A stretch of 64,000 bases of DNA from Phialophora verrucosa (lineage: Eukaryota; Ascomycota; Eurotiomycetes; Chaetothyriales; Herpotrichiellaceae). The stretch lies in assembly GCA_002099365.1 (NCBI GenBank), contig MSED01000015.1, positions 1,674,001-1,738,000 on the forward strand. Direction: 5' to 3'. The notes under the pieces were generated by a model. It worked only from the letters and a program-made list of their open reading frames with translations, did not search any database and was not told where the DNA came from. Made by a program: the position numbers and the translations under genes. Positions 12,301-21,880 of this stretch are shown here, piece after piece. Position 1 is the first letter of the stretch, and every line of letters begins with the position of its first letter.

Positions 12301-12998
12301 ATATATGTCGACATGTAGCCGATTCGTAAAAAGGGTAATATCTGGGACAAGGCAACGAGCAGAAAATAGACATTGAGAAAGAAGGAGAATTCGTTGTACA
12401 GGGTCCGGGGTAAGAAGGACCAGGCGGTGTATTTTGCGTTGGAGACGACGTTCGTGGGAAATCGTTTCTTCTGAGACTGACCGACGTCGACCGCGCGCGA
12501 TTCGTGGCCATCCAACTCCTGGTCGCCCTCGCGCATGTCTGCCAACTCTTGCCTGACAAAGTCGGATATCTGCATGCTCTGGCGGATACTTGGACGGCGA
12601 GAAGGGGCATCACGCCCCTGAGATATACTGTTCTGTCGATGGAGATTCTGGTATTTCTTTCGACTAACATTCCATCCCACTTGATCTTCGGATTCCGACC
12701 ATTGTGGCAGTTGGCCGGTGCCGTGAATCTGGCCGGGCCAACTCCCTAACAGCCCTTCAGTGTCTTCGTCGGCATCGCCCGTCCTGGCCGGTCTCCCTTT
12801 AGACCGCCATAAGCGACTGCTTCCGTATTTCTGTAATCTTTGCAGGGGAATATTGGTGGAGCCATTGGCGGTGCGACGGTTCGCGGAGTCGAAGGATGGG
12901 TTTATCCTGGATTCGTTGGATGAGTGGACGATGGGATCGAGTTCGTCGAGGTCAAGGTCCTCATCGGAGCCAGAATCTGCATCTCTGGAGGGAGGCAT
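9303..12998 (-). CDS. NEO1: P4-type phospholipid flippase, Neo1/ATP9 class
   Basis: An intronless 1231-residue P-type ATPase. Visible landmarks in order: a ~170-residue acidic and disordered N-terminus; the conserved FPTNVVSNAKYTAWSFLPR entry to the first membrane segments (~180-240); the actuator DGET motif (~345); PISL in the fourth membrane helix (~527), where ion pumps have PEGL and which is typical of P4 lipid flippases; the phosphorylation motif DKTGT (~574); KGADT in the nucleotide domain (~749); MLTGDK (~857); GDGGND (~966); and the last membrane helices to ~1210. Neo1 homologues move aminophospholipids to the cytosolic leaflet of Golgi and endosomal membranes and, unlike Drs2/Dnf pumps, work without a Cdc50 partner. 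Relatively short length and the Neo1-like N-terminal block support this class. It is divergent from SEC16 across a ~600-base promoter region. Confidence 0.95.
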   Translation of the reverse strand: MPPSRDADSGSDEDLDLDELDPIVHSSNESRINPSFDSANRRTANGSTNIPLQRLQKYGSSRLWRSKGRPARTGDADEDTEGLLGSWPGQIHGTGQLPQWSESEDQVGWNVSRKKYQNLHRQNSISQGRDAPSRRPSIRQSMQISDFVRQELADMREGDQELDGHESRAVDVGQSQKKRFPTNVVSNAKYTAWSFLPRTLYNEFSFFLNVYFLLVALSQILPFLRIGYMSTYIVPLAVVLTISIGKEAVDDIVRRRRDAEANAEPFTVLSFSDTARGGVVEVQKRSRDIKVGHVLKLEKNQRVPADVVILQSHLSELTVASSGDGTDAQSSQTTGETFIRTDQLDGETDWKLRLPSPLSQNLTLKDLQRLKITAGAPDKKVNEFVGTLELEPRQASAYDPHVLKENLADDNGGSSDLGRSAADRAISAPLTIDNTAWANTVLASSTTTYGAVIYTGRQTRSALSTSPSRSKTGLLEYEINNLTKILCVMTLSLSIILVALEGFEPSNKKPWYVAITIYLILFSTIIPISLRVNLDMGKTVYAYFIHQDKGIPGTVVRTSTIPEDLGRIEYLLSDKTGTLTQNEMQLRKIHVGTVAYAGEAMDEVAAYVDQAFAAGAGHESKASELGSTTKTRREIGVRVRDLVLALALCHNVTPTTDEIEGEKVVSYQASSPDEIAIVEFTESVGLRVLQRDRENIVLQCVSTGQIVIRAEIKDIFPFTSDSKRMGIIVSLTSEIPGLSNVDELWFFQKGADTVMTSIVSANDWLDEETANMAREGLRTLVVGRKRLSQQQYADFSSEYTDASLALHDRDTGMASVVKTHLEHDLELLGVTGVEDRLQKDVKPSLELLRNAGVKIWMLTGDKIETARCVAVSARLVARGQNIYTMSKLKAKQAAKDALDVMRNQTESALLIDGDSLHLMLSQFRTEFITIAVQLPAVIACRCSPTQKADVAQLIRQHTKKRVCCIGDGGNDVSMIQAADVGIGIVGKEGRQASLAADFSIEQFCYITKLLVWHGRNSYKRSAKLAQFIIHRGLIISVCQTMYNIAGHFDPKGLFKDWLMVGYATVYTMLPVFSLVLDTDVDEHLANLYPELYKELKTGKSLSYKTFFTWVAVSVYQGAVIQGLSQLLVGEVDGPRMLSVSFTVLILNELIMVAVAVTTWHPIMIVCIVGTACIYAASVPFLGEYFDLSYVASWSWAWRVVAVGSISLVPVWGGKVARRMWKPPNYRKVQGI

Positions 12999-13610
12999 GC
13001 CCTTCGCTGGGCATCCTCGGGTTTCAGTTCAGCGACAGGGTAACTGTCGTGCAGGTTTCGTGTATATTTTTGTCCTGATAAAGCCCAATGGTTGCCGTCA
13101 GCCTGAAATGTGCAGGTCGTTCTTTGTATAGAGTTTCTTTGGAAGTCTGTGTTATGGTGAGAGAAGTAATATGGCAGCCTTCCTGGGGAGCCTGGGGCAG
13201 ACATGCGGACATGACATTCTGGCGCGACGCAGCCGACTACGGTGGACTACATATCACGCCGCGCTGCCACCGTCAGAGCAAGAGAGCAGCAAGCGCAGCT
13301 GGCTGTTGGCCGCTGTTGGCGGCCGTTGGGCAGTTCCGGGTGCTCGTCGTCCGCTTCCGCATCCTGCATCCCCATCCGTGTATCGTCTGGAGACAATCTG
13401 GCCTTCACTTCACATACTCTTCCCATCGCCTGTCAACCTCTAGCAACATCTCTCAGGCGTCCGACCTTTCTCTCGGCGCGATTGAACTGTCCCTTGTGGA
13501 AATGTATTACAGAGTTTGCTGATACTGGCTGCACAATGTACGACAGAAAGAAGCCCTGACAAGCCCCCTACCTATTTGCTGACTTCGACAAGTCACGCCT
13601 AATCTAATCC
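12999..13610. promoter_or_regulatory. Divergent intergenic region NEO1/SEC16
   Basis: 612 bases between the two divergent start codons. It must hold both promoters and both leaders. I see no unambiguous TATA box. A CTGTTGGC/CTGTTGGCG duplication lies near 13303-13325. Confidence 0.5.
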
Positions 13611-16600
13611 ATGGCTGTCGCGATGGAGACACCCGAACATATTGAAAATGTCTCTTCAGACGCGCAGGACGATACACAAACGGGCCACTGGTTTCCAGCC
13701 CTGCGGCCCGACACGATGGAAGAGATTAGACACGATGCGCCCAGCGCTGAGGTCGCCTCGAATCCTGCCCTCCATGCACGAATAGATATAATACCTCCGA
13801 CACCGGTCTCGCGACAAAGTGAAAGAGTCGAATTTCCGAGTCAAAACATATCGGTCGTGCCGGAGGAGCCCGACGAGCCTCAGCCCGTGCCTACACCCGC
13901 CACAGCCGCGACCTGGTCTTCGCGGGCTTCCGGTACGAACTATGCTGGCGATGAGTTGCCTTCAGATGATGACGACGAAAGACTGGATCCTGCCTGGGGC
14001 ATTAAGCGTTTTGACAGCACACACATCCTTAATAACGTCCACCGCTCCTCGACCTTTCCTAACCTCGACCCATCCGAGCCGGCAAACCACGAGATTGAGA
14101 CTGCCGCACCATCGGATAAGCTGGAAGTTGAGACGGTCAATGGCACTGCGGAAGAGGAGAGGATTGTAGAACAGAAAAAGAAAACAACTGATCCGCGGGG
14201 TCTAGAAGGGTGGAATGGTGCCGGTGATACTACTCGAGAACCCCAGTCATGGACAATTCCGGCACAACAGGAGCCCATTGACGAGGCAGATCAGCGATAC
14301 GAAGAGGGTGTACCTCTGATCCACCCGGAGAAAGATGCATCGGCACAGGTTCAAGATGAGGACAAGCAACCTGCACAAAATCTTTTCAACGAGGTGCAAG
14401 ATGATGAGGATGCCAGTTTCTTCTCAAATCCCCCCGGCTCAGCCTCTGAGGCTCCCCAACACCCCTCCCTCGACAGAAAATCCACCACTCAGGTTCTGGA
14501 TTCCTTGAAACTATCGAACACGGATCTGCCAGACTCGCCCGCGGTAGATGCCCCTGGCGAGACGTCCTTCTTCGATGAGCTGGCTACTCATACTGCTTCT
14601 GTTGCGGACAACAACGCCTCCGCCAGCGTCGAAAACCAGGATCCCGACGCAATGTGGGCAGCTGCACTTGGAGACGACGAGTTTCTAGTCGAGGATGCTG
14701 ATGACCTTCTTCCTGATTCCGATGACGAACCAACGGCCGTACCTCCCTCTCAGCCAGTGTCTGGCACTGTGCCACAGCAACAGCCTCAAAGACAGAGCTC
14801 CGTTAACCCTTATGCGCCTCATCAGCCTACCACCTCCGATATGTTCCAAATGTTTCCTACGGCAAGGACCACGCATAACAACGTGGGTCTACCCCCTGTG
14901 AGCTCCTTCCAAGCTCAATTACCACAGAGACCGCCGGCTACGAGCGTCAAAAGCTTCGTGGATCAAGCAAAGGATGGCTACAAATCTCCCTACGATCTCC
15001 CTTTGGATTTAAAGCCTAAAAGGAAATCCCATGTTCCACAGCCAGTGCAGACGACGAGATCTGTCGCTCCTCCGCCTAGAAGCAGCAGCCTGTCGGAAAA
15101 TCCCCTGCAGTCACCGTTTGCCTCAACTGGACCGCCGACCTCCTCGTCTCTAGGTATGCAGCCTCCGACACCATCGCCTGCCATGCCGCAACGAAGCGTT
15201 TCGGCCGTCGCGCCAACCCAGACTGGAACGCCCAAGCCTAGGACCTCTTCATCAGGCTTCTTCGAAGAGTTGCCCATCACATCGAAACCACGACCCGCTG
15301 GACGCTACACTCCACAGCAGTCATTTTCAGCCGGCCCCCCTCCCCCTCTACCTCAGAGTCCCCCAGCTGCTCCACTGCCGCCTCCGGGATCACTTCCCCA
15401 ACAACCGTTGAATCAGCCTCCGCAACAGCGAGCTTTACCCCCTGAACCCTCTGATGTATATGCCCAATACCAGCTGCAGGCGCCGGAACGCCTAGATCCT
15501 TATGCGAATGTACCTCTCCAGCCACCGCCTTCTCTGCCAGCGGTTACAACTACTAGATACTCCCCGGCACCGCCAGCCACTTCGACACTTGGCCCGCGCC
15601 CTGGGCCTTCCCCACGATACTCGCCCGCACCTCCACCCCAGGCAACCTCTGCCAGTGCTGCTAGATACGCAGCGCAACCGACACCATCTCCTGCCCTCGT
15701 TCAAGCTCCCCTTCAAGCACCCCCACCGGTGCCAAATAGACCACCTTCTCTACCTCCTGCTACCGCTGCCGCCATATTACCCTTCCAACCACGCACGTCA
15801 AGTCCGTTAGCATATCATAAGGATTCTGTCGACGAGAGTGCGAATGGCTGGCCCGCTGTAACAGCGCAGTCCTCAACGCCACCAGTGTCTACTAATCAGT
15901 ATACACCATCTGCTGTTCCTGGGCCTTACTCAGTCACTTCGCCTGAACACCGAGGCTATGGAGACTTGCAAAACCAGTTGTCGCCTCCGAAGCGCCCGGA
16001 TGGTGGCCCATTGCCACCTCCACGCCGGTCCCAAACTCAGTCTCCGTCGAAACAGCGCCCTCAAGCGGCATACCTTTCGTACAACAGCGATTTCATCAAC
16101 CGCCCAGCCACAGCTTACGGCCAATCGTCACCCAGTACGGCTGCTGCTCAGCCGGCTTCTGGCCCTCCAACGCGTTCTACTGGTCAAGGCAGGGGCCAAG
16201 TACCAGAATTGGTTTTTGTGCGACCTCAAGACGATACCCAATTTGACCCGCTGGAGCGGTGGAAGGGTGCTCCAGTGTTCACGTTCGGCTTTGGTGGCAC
16301 TGTCACCAGCTCATTCCCAAGGCACGTGCCCAGGTATGCCACGGGAGCCGTGCGACCCCAGATCAAGCCAGCGCCAGGCGAGATCTCCGTTCGTGATGGC
16401 AAGGAGATTCTTCCCCAAGTTGAGCTAGTCAACGATTTTCCCGGCCCACTTCGATCCAAGTCGAAGAAGAAGGACGTCTTGTCGTGGATGTCGAACTACA
16501 TTGCCGGGATGGAGGCCGGCATGCCCAATATCTTCACCACTCAGGCTCATGACGATCCGGCCAGACGCCTTCATGAGAAGGCCCTGCTTTGGAAGATCGT

Positions 16601-19304
16601 ACGTGTCCTGGTGGAGCATGATGGTTCACTGGAGGGTCCAGCGCTGAAAGCAATCAACCTCATTCTCTCTCCCGAGGTCCACAACGTCGATGAGTCGAGT
16701 CCAATCCAATACCGTGCTGGTGAACAGTCCTCGGGAATCTACAGACCATCGGGTGCCAATGTGCAGCCTGATTCTGTCGACCCGATGGCGGTTGAAGCTC
16801 TACGGAAACGACTACTGAGTGGCGACCGGCAGGGCGCGGTGTTCCATGCCATGGACAATCGTCTGTGGTCCCACGCTCTGATCATCGCCTCGACCATGGA
16901 GCGCTCGATGTGGGGTCAAGTCGTGAGAGAATTCGTGCGTCAAGAAGTGAAGGCCGCCGGCGAAAATACCGAATCTCTGTCTGCCCTATACGAGATCTTT
17001 GGAGGCAACCTCGAAGAAAGCATTGACGAGCTTGTCCCACCATCCGCTCGAGCTGGACTCCAGATGATAAGCAGGGTCAACACTGGAGGTGCTACTAAGA
17101 ATTCTCTCGACGGCTTGAACCGGTGGAAAGAGACACTCAGTCTTGTGCTGAACAACCGGTGTCAGGGCGACTATCAGGCTCTAGCAGTTCTTGGAAAGCT
17201 ACTTCAGGATTACAACCGCATCGAGGCAGCGCATGTTTGCTACCTATTCTCCAGAAATCCACAACGACAGACACTGTTTGGAGGCCCCGATGAAGAGCAC
17301 GCCTCGATAATATTGCTCGGCGCCAACCACAAAGCGCAACCATCTGACTTCGCCCGAGATCAAGATGCTATCATGCTCACTGAAATATACGAATTTGCGA
17401 CGAGTATCCTTGCGGCCGGGGCGCCATTGTCATTCATGCCGCACCTTTCTGTCTTCAAATTGCAACGCGCGACGCTCATGTCAGAGGCTGGACTGAAGGC
17501 AGAGGCGCAGTCTTACTGTGATGCCATCGCAGCCACTTTCGGTAAGAGCAGCAAGATGTCGCCTTATTATCACCCCTTATTCCTCTCCGAACTTGACGAC
17601 CTATCGAATAAACTCAAGCAGACACCGATTCAGGGTTCGTCCTCGTGGATTGGAAAGCCTAGCCTGGAGAAGGTTGGCGGTTCTATGTGGACCAAGTTCA
17701 GCAGCTTTGTCGTAGGCGATGACAGCGACGCAGAATCCAAAGGTTCAGGGAAAGACGCGGGTGAGAGTGGCCCATTTGCCCGCGTTGCTGGAACGCCCTC
17801 AGTCAGCAGGACTGGCTCTCAGTCGGATCTATACGGATCATACCTACAATCTGTCCCTTCGACCATAGCTGGGAACAAATATGCTCCCAACGGCGTACAG
17901 TCAGCACGGTCCTCGGCAGAACTCACTCGTGGGAGACCATCCTTGGACTCGCAAAGATCACCCCCGTCTAGTTCATACTCCCAACATAACCGTCAGTATG
18001 AGCCGATGAACATGTTCCAACAAGGGCAAGCGGCTCAGCCTTCGAACCCTTATCAAGCATTTGCTACATCGCCGCCTCCTCCGTCTTACCCCCAAAGCCC
18101 TCCAAGGTCCTCATACGTGCCGAACAACACAGCTTCGGCGGCGGCAACATCAAATATGTCTCCCATGCGTCCGGGATATGCACCAACGCCGCCTTCCGAA
18201 GACGTCATTCAGCAAGCGTACGGTCACACTCCGGAGCCCATCGCACAAATACCTGAAGAGCAGCCAATATCATTTGGTGGCTACCAACCTCTGCAACATG
18301 AAAATTCCTATGGCGGTTACCAGCCACCGCAACCTGAACGCGATGAGGCGCCCCCTCAGCATAATGGGGTTGCCAATACGGGCTATGGGGCTCCAACTGA
18401 ATCTTATGGCTTCGAACCACCCACCGGCGGCTATGTCCCTTATGAGCCTGAACCAGAATCACCAGAGGCGACGAGCAATGACCAGAAGCCCAAGAAGAAG
18501 TCATTCATGGATGACGATGACGACGACGACGACTTCCCTCGGGCGTCCAATCCACCATCGACTTTCCAACCTCAAGCTTCCGTCGATGGGGACGAGGCGT
18601 CTCGCAAGAAAGCCAACGATGCTGCTGCTGAAGCTGCTTTCCGTGCTGCCGCAGAAGCAGATGCTGCGCGAGAAAAGGAGCAGAAACAGTCTAAGAGATC
18701 TTCGTCATGGCTGGGAGGTTGGTTCGGAGGCAAGAAAGACGAAAGTCTTGATTCAGGATCAAGCAAAGGCGGCGAGCAAAAAGTGTTTAGAGCAAAACTC
18801 GGTGAATCGAAGATGAAGTTATATTATGACAAGGAGCTCGGGAAATGGGTGAATCCCGACAACCCCGATGCCGCAAAGAAGACGGCAACACCTCCTCCAC
18901 CAAGAATGGGTGGTACGCCCGCGCCACCGACGGGTGCTGGTGGCCCCCCTAGACCGCCAATGGGCTCTACTCCTCCGACTTCACATCCCAACACGCCAAG
19001 TATGGGCATGGGTCTGTCCTCTGGACCACCCAGCAGAGTCGGCACCCCAGCTGACGGACCTGGGCCGTCAATGCCAAGTGGACACTCACCACATATAGGA
19101 GTTACTGGCCCGCCCAGCGCTGCTAGCACTCCGCCAATTGGGCCACCTTCGACTCCAGGTCTTGCTCCGCCCCCGCGCCCGGGCACCGCCACGAGCAATG
19201 CTAGTAGCATTGACGACTTGATCGGACCTGCGACTGTCCGTAAAGGCGGCAAAGGAGCTAAGAAAGGGGGTAAAGGGCGGTATGTGGATGTCATGGCGAA
19301 ATGA
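13611..19304 (+). CDS. SEC16: COPII coat assembly scaffold Sec16
   Basis: An uninterrupted 1897-codon frame encoding a very large, largely disordered protein with one ordered core. N-terminal acidic clusters (DPDAMWAAALGDDEF at ~343) lead to a conserved segment VDQAKDGYKSPYDLPLDL (~450), then ~400 residues rich in Pro, Ser and Gln. The central conserved domain runs from about residue 863 (VPELVFVRPQDDTQFDPLERW) to ~1330 and includes MAVEALRKRLLSGDRQGAVF and WSHALIIASTME (~1060-1095), which is the Sec13-binding ACE1-type core. The C-terminal block with MKLYYDKELGKWVNP (~1736) precedes a Pro/Gly tail. A run of nine Asp lies near 18510-18533. Sec16 marks ER exit sites and organises Sec23/24 and Sec13/31 into COPII coats. 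The start at 13611 has a second ATG four codons downstream. Confidence 0.95.
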   Translation: MAVAMETPEHIENVSSDAQDDTQTGHWFPALRPDTMEEIRHDAPSAEVASNPALHARIDIIPPTPVSRQSERVEFPSQNISVVPEEPDEPQPVPTPATAATWSSRASGTNYAGDELPSDDDDERLDPAWGIKRFDSTHILNNVHRSSTFPNLDPSEPANHEIETAAPSDKLEVETVNGTAEEERIVEQKKKTTDPRGLEGWNGAGDTTREPQSWTIPAQQEPIDEADQRYEEGVPLIHPEKDASAQVQDEDKQPAQNLFNEVQDDEDASFFSNPPGSASEAPQHPSLDRKSTTQVLDSLKLSNTDLPDSPAVDAPGETSFFDELATHTASVADNNASASVENQDPDAMWAAALGDDEFLVEDADDLLPDSDDEPTAVPPSQPVSGTVPQQQPQRQSSVNPYAPHQPTTSDMFQMFPTARTTHNNVGLPPVSSFQAQLPQRPPATSVKSFVDQAKDGYKSPYDLPLDLKPKRKSHVPQPVQTTRSVAPPPRSSSLSENPLQSPFASTGPPTSSSLGMQPPTPSPAMPQRSVSAVAPTQTGTPKPRTSSSGFFEELPITSKPRPAGRYTPQQSFSAGPPPPLPQSPPAAPLPPPGSLPQQPLNQPPQQRALPPEPSDVYAQYQLQAPERLDPYANVPLQPPPSLPAVTTTRYSPAPPATSTLGPRPGPSPRYSPAPPPQATSASAARYAAQPTPSPALVQAPLQAPPPVPNRPPSLPPATAAAILPFQPRTSSPLAYHKDSVDESANGWPAVTAQSSTPPVSTNQYTPSAVPGPYSVTSPEHRGYGDLQNQLSPPKRPDGGPLPPPRRSQTQSPSKQRPQAAYLSYNSDFINRPATAYGQSSPSTAAAQPASGPPTRSTGQGRGQVPELVFVRPQDDTQFDPLERWKGAPVFTFGFGGTVTSSFPRHVPRYATGAVRPQIKPAPGEISVRDGKEILPQVELVNDFPGPLRSKSKKKDVLSWMSNYIAGMEAGMPNIFTTQAHDDPARRLHEKALLWKIVRVLVEHDGSLEGPALKAINLILSPEVHNVDESSPIQYRAGEQSSGIYRPSGANVQPDSVDPMAVEALRKRLLSGDRQGAVFHAMDNRLWSHALIIASTMERSMWGQVVREFVRQEVKAAGENTESLSALYEIFGGNLEESIDELVPPSARAGLQMISRVNTGGATKNSLDGLNRWKETLSLVLNNRCQGDYQALAVLGKLLQDYNRIEAAHVCYLFSRNPQRQTLFGGPDEEHASIILLGANHKAQPSDFARDQDAIMLTEIYEFATSILAAGAPLSFMPHLSVFKLQRATLMSEAGLKAEAQSYCDAIAATFGKSSKMSPYYHPLFLSELDDLSNKLKQTPIQGSSSWIGKPSLEKVGGSMWTKFSSFVVGDDSDAESKGSGKDAGESGPFARVAGTPSVSRTGSQSDLYGSYLQSVPSTIAGNKYAPNGVQSARSSAELTRGRPSLDSQRSPPSSSYSQHNRQYEPMNMFQQGQAAQPSNPYQAFATSPPPPSYPQSPPRSSYVPNNTASAAATSNMSPMRPGYAPTPPSEDVIQQAYGHTPEPIAQIPEEQPISFGGYQPLQHENSYGGYQPPQPERDEAPPQHNGVANTGYGAPTESYGFEPPTGGYVPYEPEPESPEATSNDQKPKKKSFMDDDDDDDDFPRASNPPSTFQPQASVDGDEASRKKANDAAAEAAFRAAAEADAAREKEQKQSKRSSSWLGGWFGGKKDESLDSGSSKGGEQKVFRAKLGESKMKLYYDKELGKWVNPDNPDAAKKTATPPPPRMGGTPAPPTGAGGPPRPPMGSTPPTSHPNTPSMGMGLSSGPPSRVGTPADGPGPSMPSGHSPHIGVTGPPSAASTPPIGPPSTPGLAPPPRPGTATSNASSIDDLIGPATVRKGGKGAKKGGKGRYVDVMAK

Positions 19305-20094
19305 GAGCCTCACGACGGAGATCTGAGCGGAATTGATAGCCAGTCGACAGAGTCGATCTGGGCAGCATCTTGTACCAATAATACTTGCGTTTGTTTGATG
19401 TGTACATGTGGCATCTGAAATGGCCACCAGAATGCTGTTTCCCCTTTGGCTGCACTGCATCGCTGGCGACATGTGACAAAGATGTGATATGGGAGAATTA
19501 AGGGTTACTTCAATAGCGTTAATACCACCATGCCATGGACCTCAACCACCAATTTTTATACGCCCTCATCGTGTTTTCGCTTGCATATGAGCTTGTTCCC
19601 GTGAAAAGGGGCTCCTCTTTTTCCAGCCTTGCGGCGTGGACGCCAGGCACGTGATCAGTTGGAGATCCGCAGCTGCTCACCTTTTGACCTTGTTGAGTTC
19701 GAGAGAACAAAGTGACTTCGTCCACTCGCGATTCCAACTCGACATAGACAGCGGCGTAGATCGAATAGACCATAGGCTCTCCACTCCCACTCCATGACAC
19801 ATACCGCGCCTTGATGTGTTTGACTCCCAAGACGAACGAGCCATGAGGCATCGCCGCAGCACGAAGCCAATCAATCTCCTCGTCCCGCCGCGCCCAAGGC
19901 CTGAGTCCCTGCAAGCATCCACGGCTCCCAGACCTTCGCAGCCTCGGCGGTGACGCACGCACATACGCTCGCGCGCAAGCATATACCCGCGGTTCAAGAG
20001 GAAAGCAAGAGCAAGAGCAAGATCCAGAGCAAGCCAAAACGAGAGCCGGGCCCGTACACCGCACAACCGCACACTGCACATCGCACACCCCGCG
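19305..20094. other. Spacer SEC16 3' flank and TRS33 promoter/leader
   Basis: 790 bases between two tandem genes. The stretch just before the TRS33 start (about 20002-20045) is a purine-rich imperfect repeat of GAGCAA units, probably in the leader. No further gene is supported. Confidence 0.5.
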
Positions 20095-21164
20095 ATGGCC
20101 ACCCCTTCTCCGCCCGACGTCCCCTTCGACCCGGACGCCCGGCTCGTCAACGTCTCGTGCTTCGATCTCCTTCTCATCGAGCTCATCCCTCTGGCGGAAC
20201 GCATGGCACGCGCGTACGAGGCCTCGCTTGATCGACCCGTCCCGCCCGTCTCGTCAGGGAGGACGTCGAAGCGGGCGTCGCGAGGAGGGGGAGGAGGACC
20301 GACTACCACAAGCACAGCTACGAACACGAGCATGACGACGACGACGACGACGTCGGCAGCAGGCGCCGGCGCCGGCGCCCCAGCGATCACGATCACGAAC
20401 CCCAACGCCACGTCGACGGCAGTCTCGGGCGCGCCGTCCACCACGCCGGGGCCTACGCTCCTCGCGTCGGACGGGCTGCCCGCCACCCCCATCTTCGCGG
20501 ATAGCGTGTACGTGCGTCTGGAGCGGTTGGGGTTCCGCGTCGGCGAGGGCCTCTCGGAGCGGTTCTCGCGCGACAGGCCGCGCTTCCAGAACTACGCGGG
20601 CAGCGGGCCCGGCATGATGGCGGGGGCGGCGGGATCGGGGTCCCTGTCCGGGACCGGCACCGGCGGTGCAACAACGGTGGGGATGGGCAACATCAACGAC
20701 CATCACCTGGATGTGATCAAGTTCTTGTGCAAGGACATCTGGACCGTGGTGTGGAAGAAGCAGGTCGACAATCTAAAGACCAATCACCGGGTATGAAAGA
20801 ACCACCAAAAGAAATACGCCCCCTACCCTCCCTTTCAGGACAAAATCTCATGATCCCGAGAGTCGCGTCTCACGTGCAAGTCAAGAAGTCAAGTGCATTT
20901 ATGCTAATCTCATGTTCGTCGGTGTAGGGCGTCTTCGTCCTCACGGACGCAAAATTTCGGCCCCTGATGCGCATGGCCATGACCACCAGCGCAGAAGCCA
21001 TCCAACGCGCCCAGCCGCATTTATTCTTCCCGTGCGGCATCATCAGGGGGGTCTTGTCGAGTCTGGGCATCAAGGCCACTGTGCAGGCTGAGACGACGGA
21101 TCTGCCGGGCGCCGTGTTCCAGATCAAGACGATCCAAGAGCCGACTAAGAGGGTGGGCGTATGA
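20095..21164 (+). CDS. TRS33: TRAPP complex subunit Trs33 / TRAPPC6
   Basis: Two exons, 20095-20790 and 20928-21164, give 310 residues. The Bet3-like fold is split by insertions: N-terminal NVSCFDLLLIELIPLAERMA (~19-38); SVYVRLERLGFRVGEGLSER (~137-156); LDVIKFLCKDIWTVVWKKQVD (~205-225); and in exon 2 GVFVLTDAKFRPL, FFPCGIIRGVLSSLGI and the C-terminal strand. These are the Trs33/TRAPPC6 signatures. Trs33 pairs with Bet3 and Trs31 in TRAPP, the guanine-nucleotide exchange complex for Ypt1-type Rab GTPases at the Golgi. The 137-base intron has a GTATGA donor and GTGTAG acceptor and joins R to G in frame. Two low-complexity insertions (~54-130, Gly/Thr/Ala-rich; ~167-198, Gly/Ser-rich) nearly double the size relative to the animal protein. 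It follows SEC16 in tandem. Confidence 0.92.
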
Positions 21165-21880
21165 AAACGAAAAAAAAGAAAGGACCAGAGAGCATATAGC
21201 TGGTTCGAATGCTGCAACGGCCATACAAGGCCATCGCCTGCACGGTACGGGTGATGAGGTTAGGTAGGGAGAAACACATTAGTGGCAGCAGCGAGAGAGA
21301 CTGAACTCCCTCCAACATGGTGAGCATCATGGAGGTGGTAAGGGTGTCAGGCCAAAGGAAGCTAAAATGGGCGCCTGGAATGGTACTGGAGCAAGTGAAC
21401 GACTGTTGGGAGATTGATGGTAGTTGATTCTGGTCAGAGGCGGCCGCCCACGTCCACCAAATCAGTTCTAGTGAGCAGTCTAAAAGGGCAACGATGCAAG
21501 ATTCGAAAGGCCGAAGATGACCGGAAGAGAAAGCAGGGAGTCCCGAGCGAAACTCAGTATTGGTCTTCACGACCCGCAAACAGAAGGAACGCAAAGTCGT
21601 TCACGCCACGGGCATCATGATGGATCATATCGACACGAGCAGGCGGAATCTTGTGCTTTTTTCCTCACGAGATGTTGCTTATAACCTGCGCCAATGGCCC
21701 CATGTCAGTCTCTGTGGCTGCCTCTTATGTCTCGCATCAATTGCACCAATATTGTTGCCAACAACGAGAACAATCGCACTTCGGCAGGCAGGGACGTTCT
21801 TTTGGAATTAGAAGTCGCTCACATCCTACCTACAAGAGCAGAAGTCAGAAGAGGCCAGAGGAGAAAGAGAAGATCCAGGC
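21165..21880. other. Convergent spacer TRS33/MDH1
   Basis: 716 bases between two convergent stop codons. It should hold both 3' untranslated regions and terminators. I see no gene. Confidence 0.5.

Noticed and set aside
19677..20492. 271-codon minus-strand open frame opposite TRS33
   Set aside because: It is a shadow of GC-rich low-complexity coding sequence on the other strand; no motif, and the real gene is clear on the plus strand.
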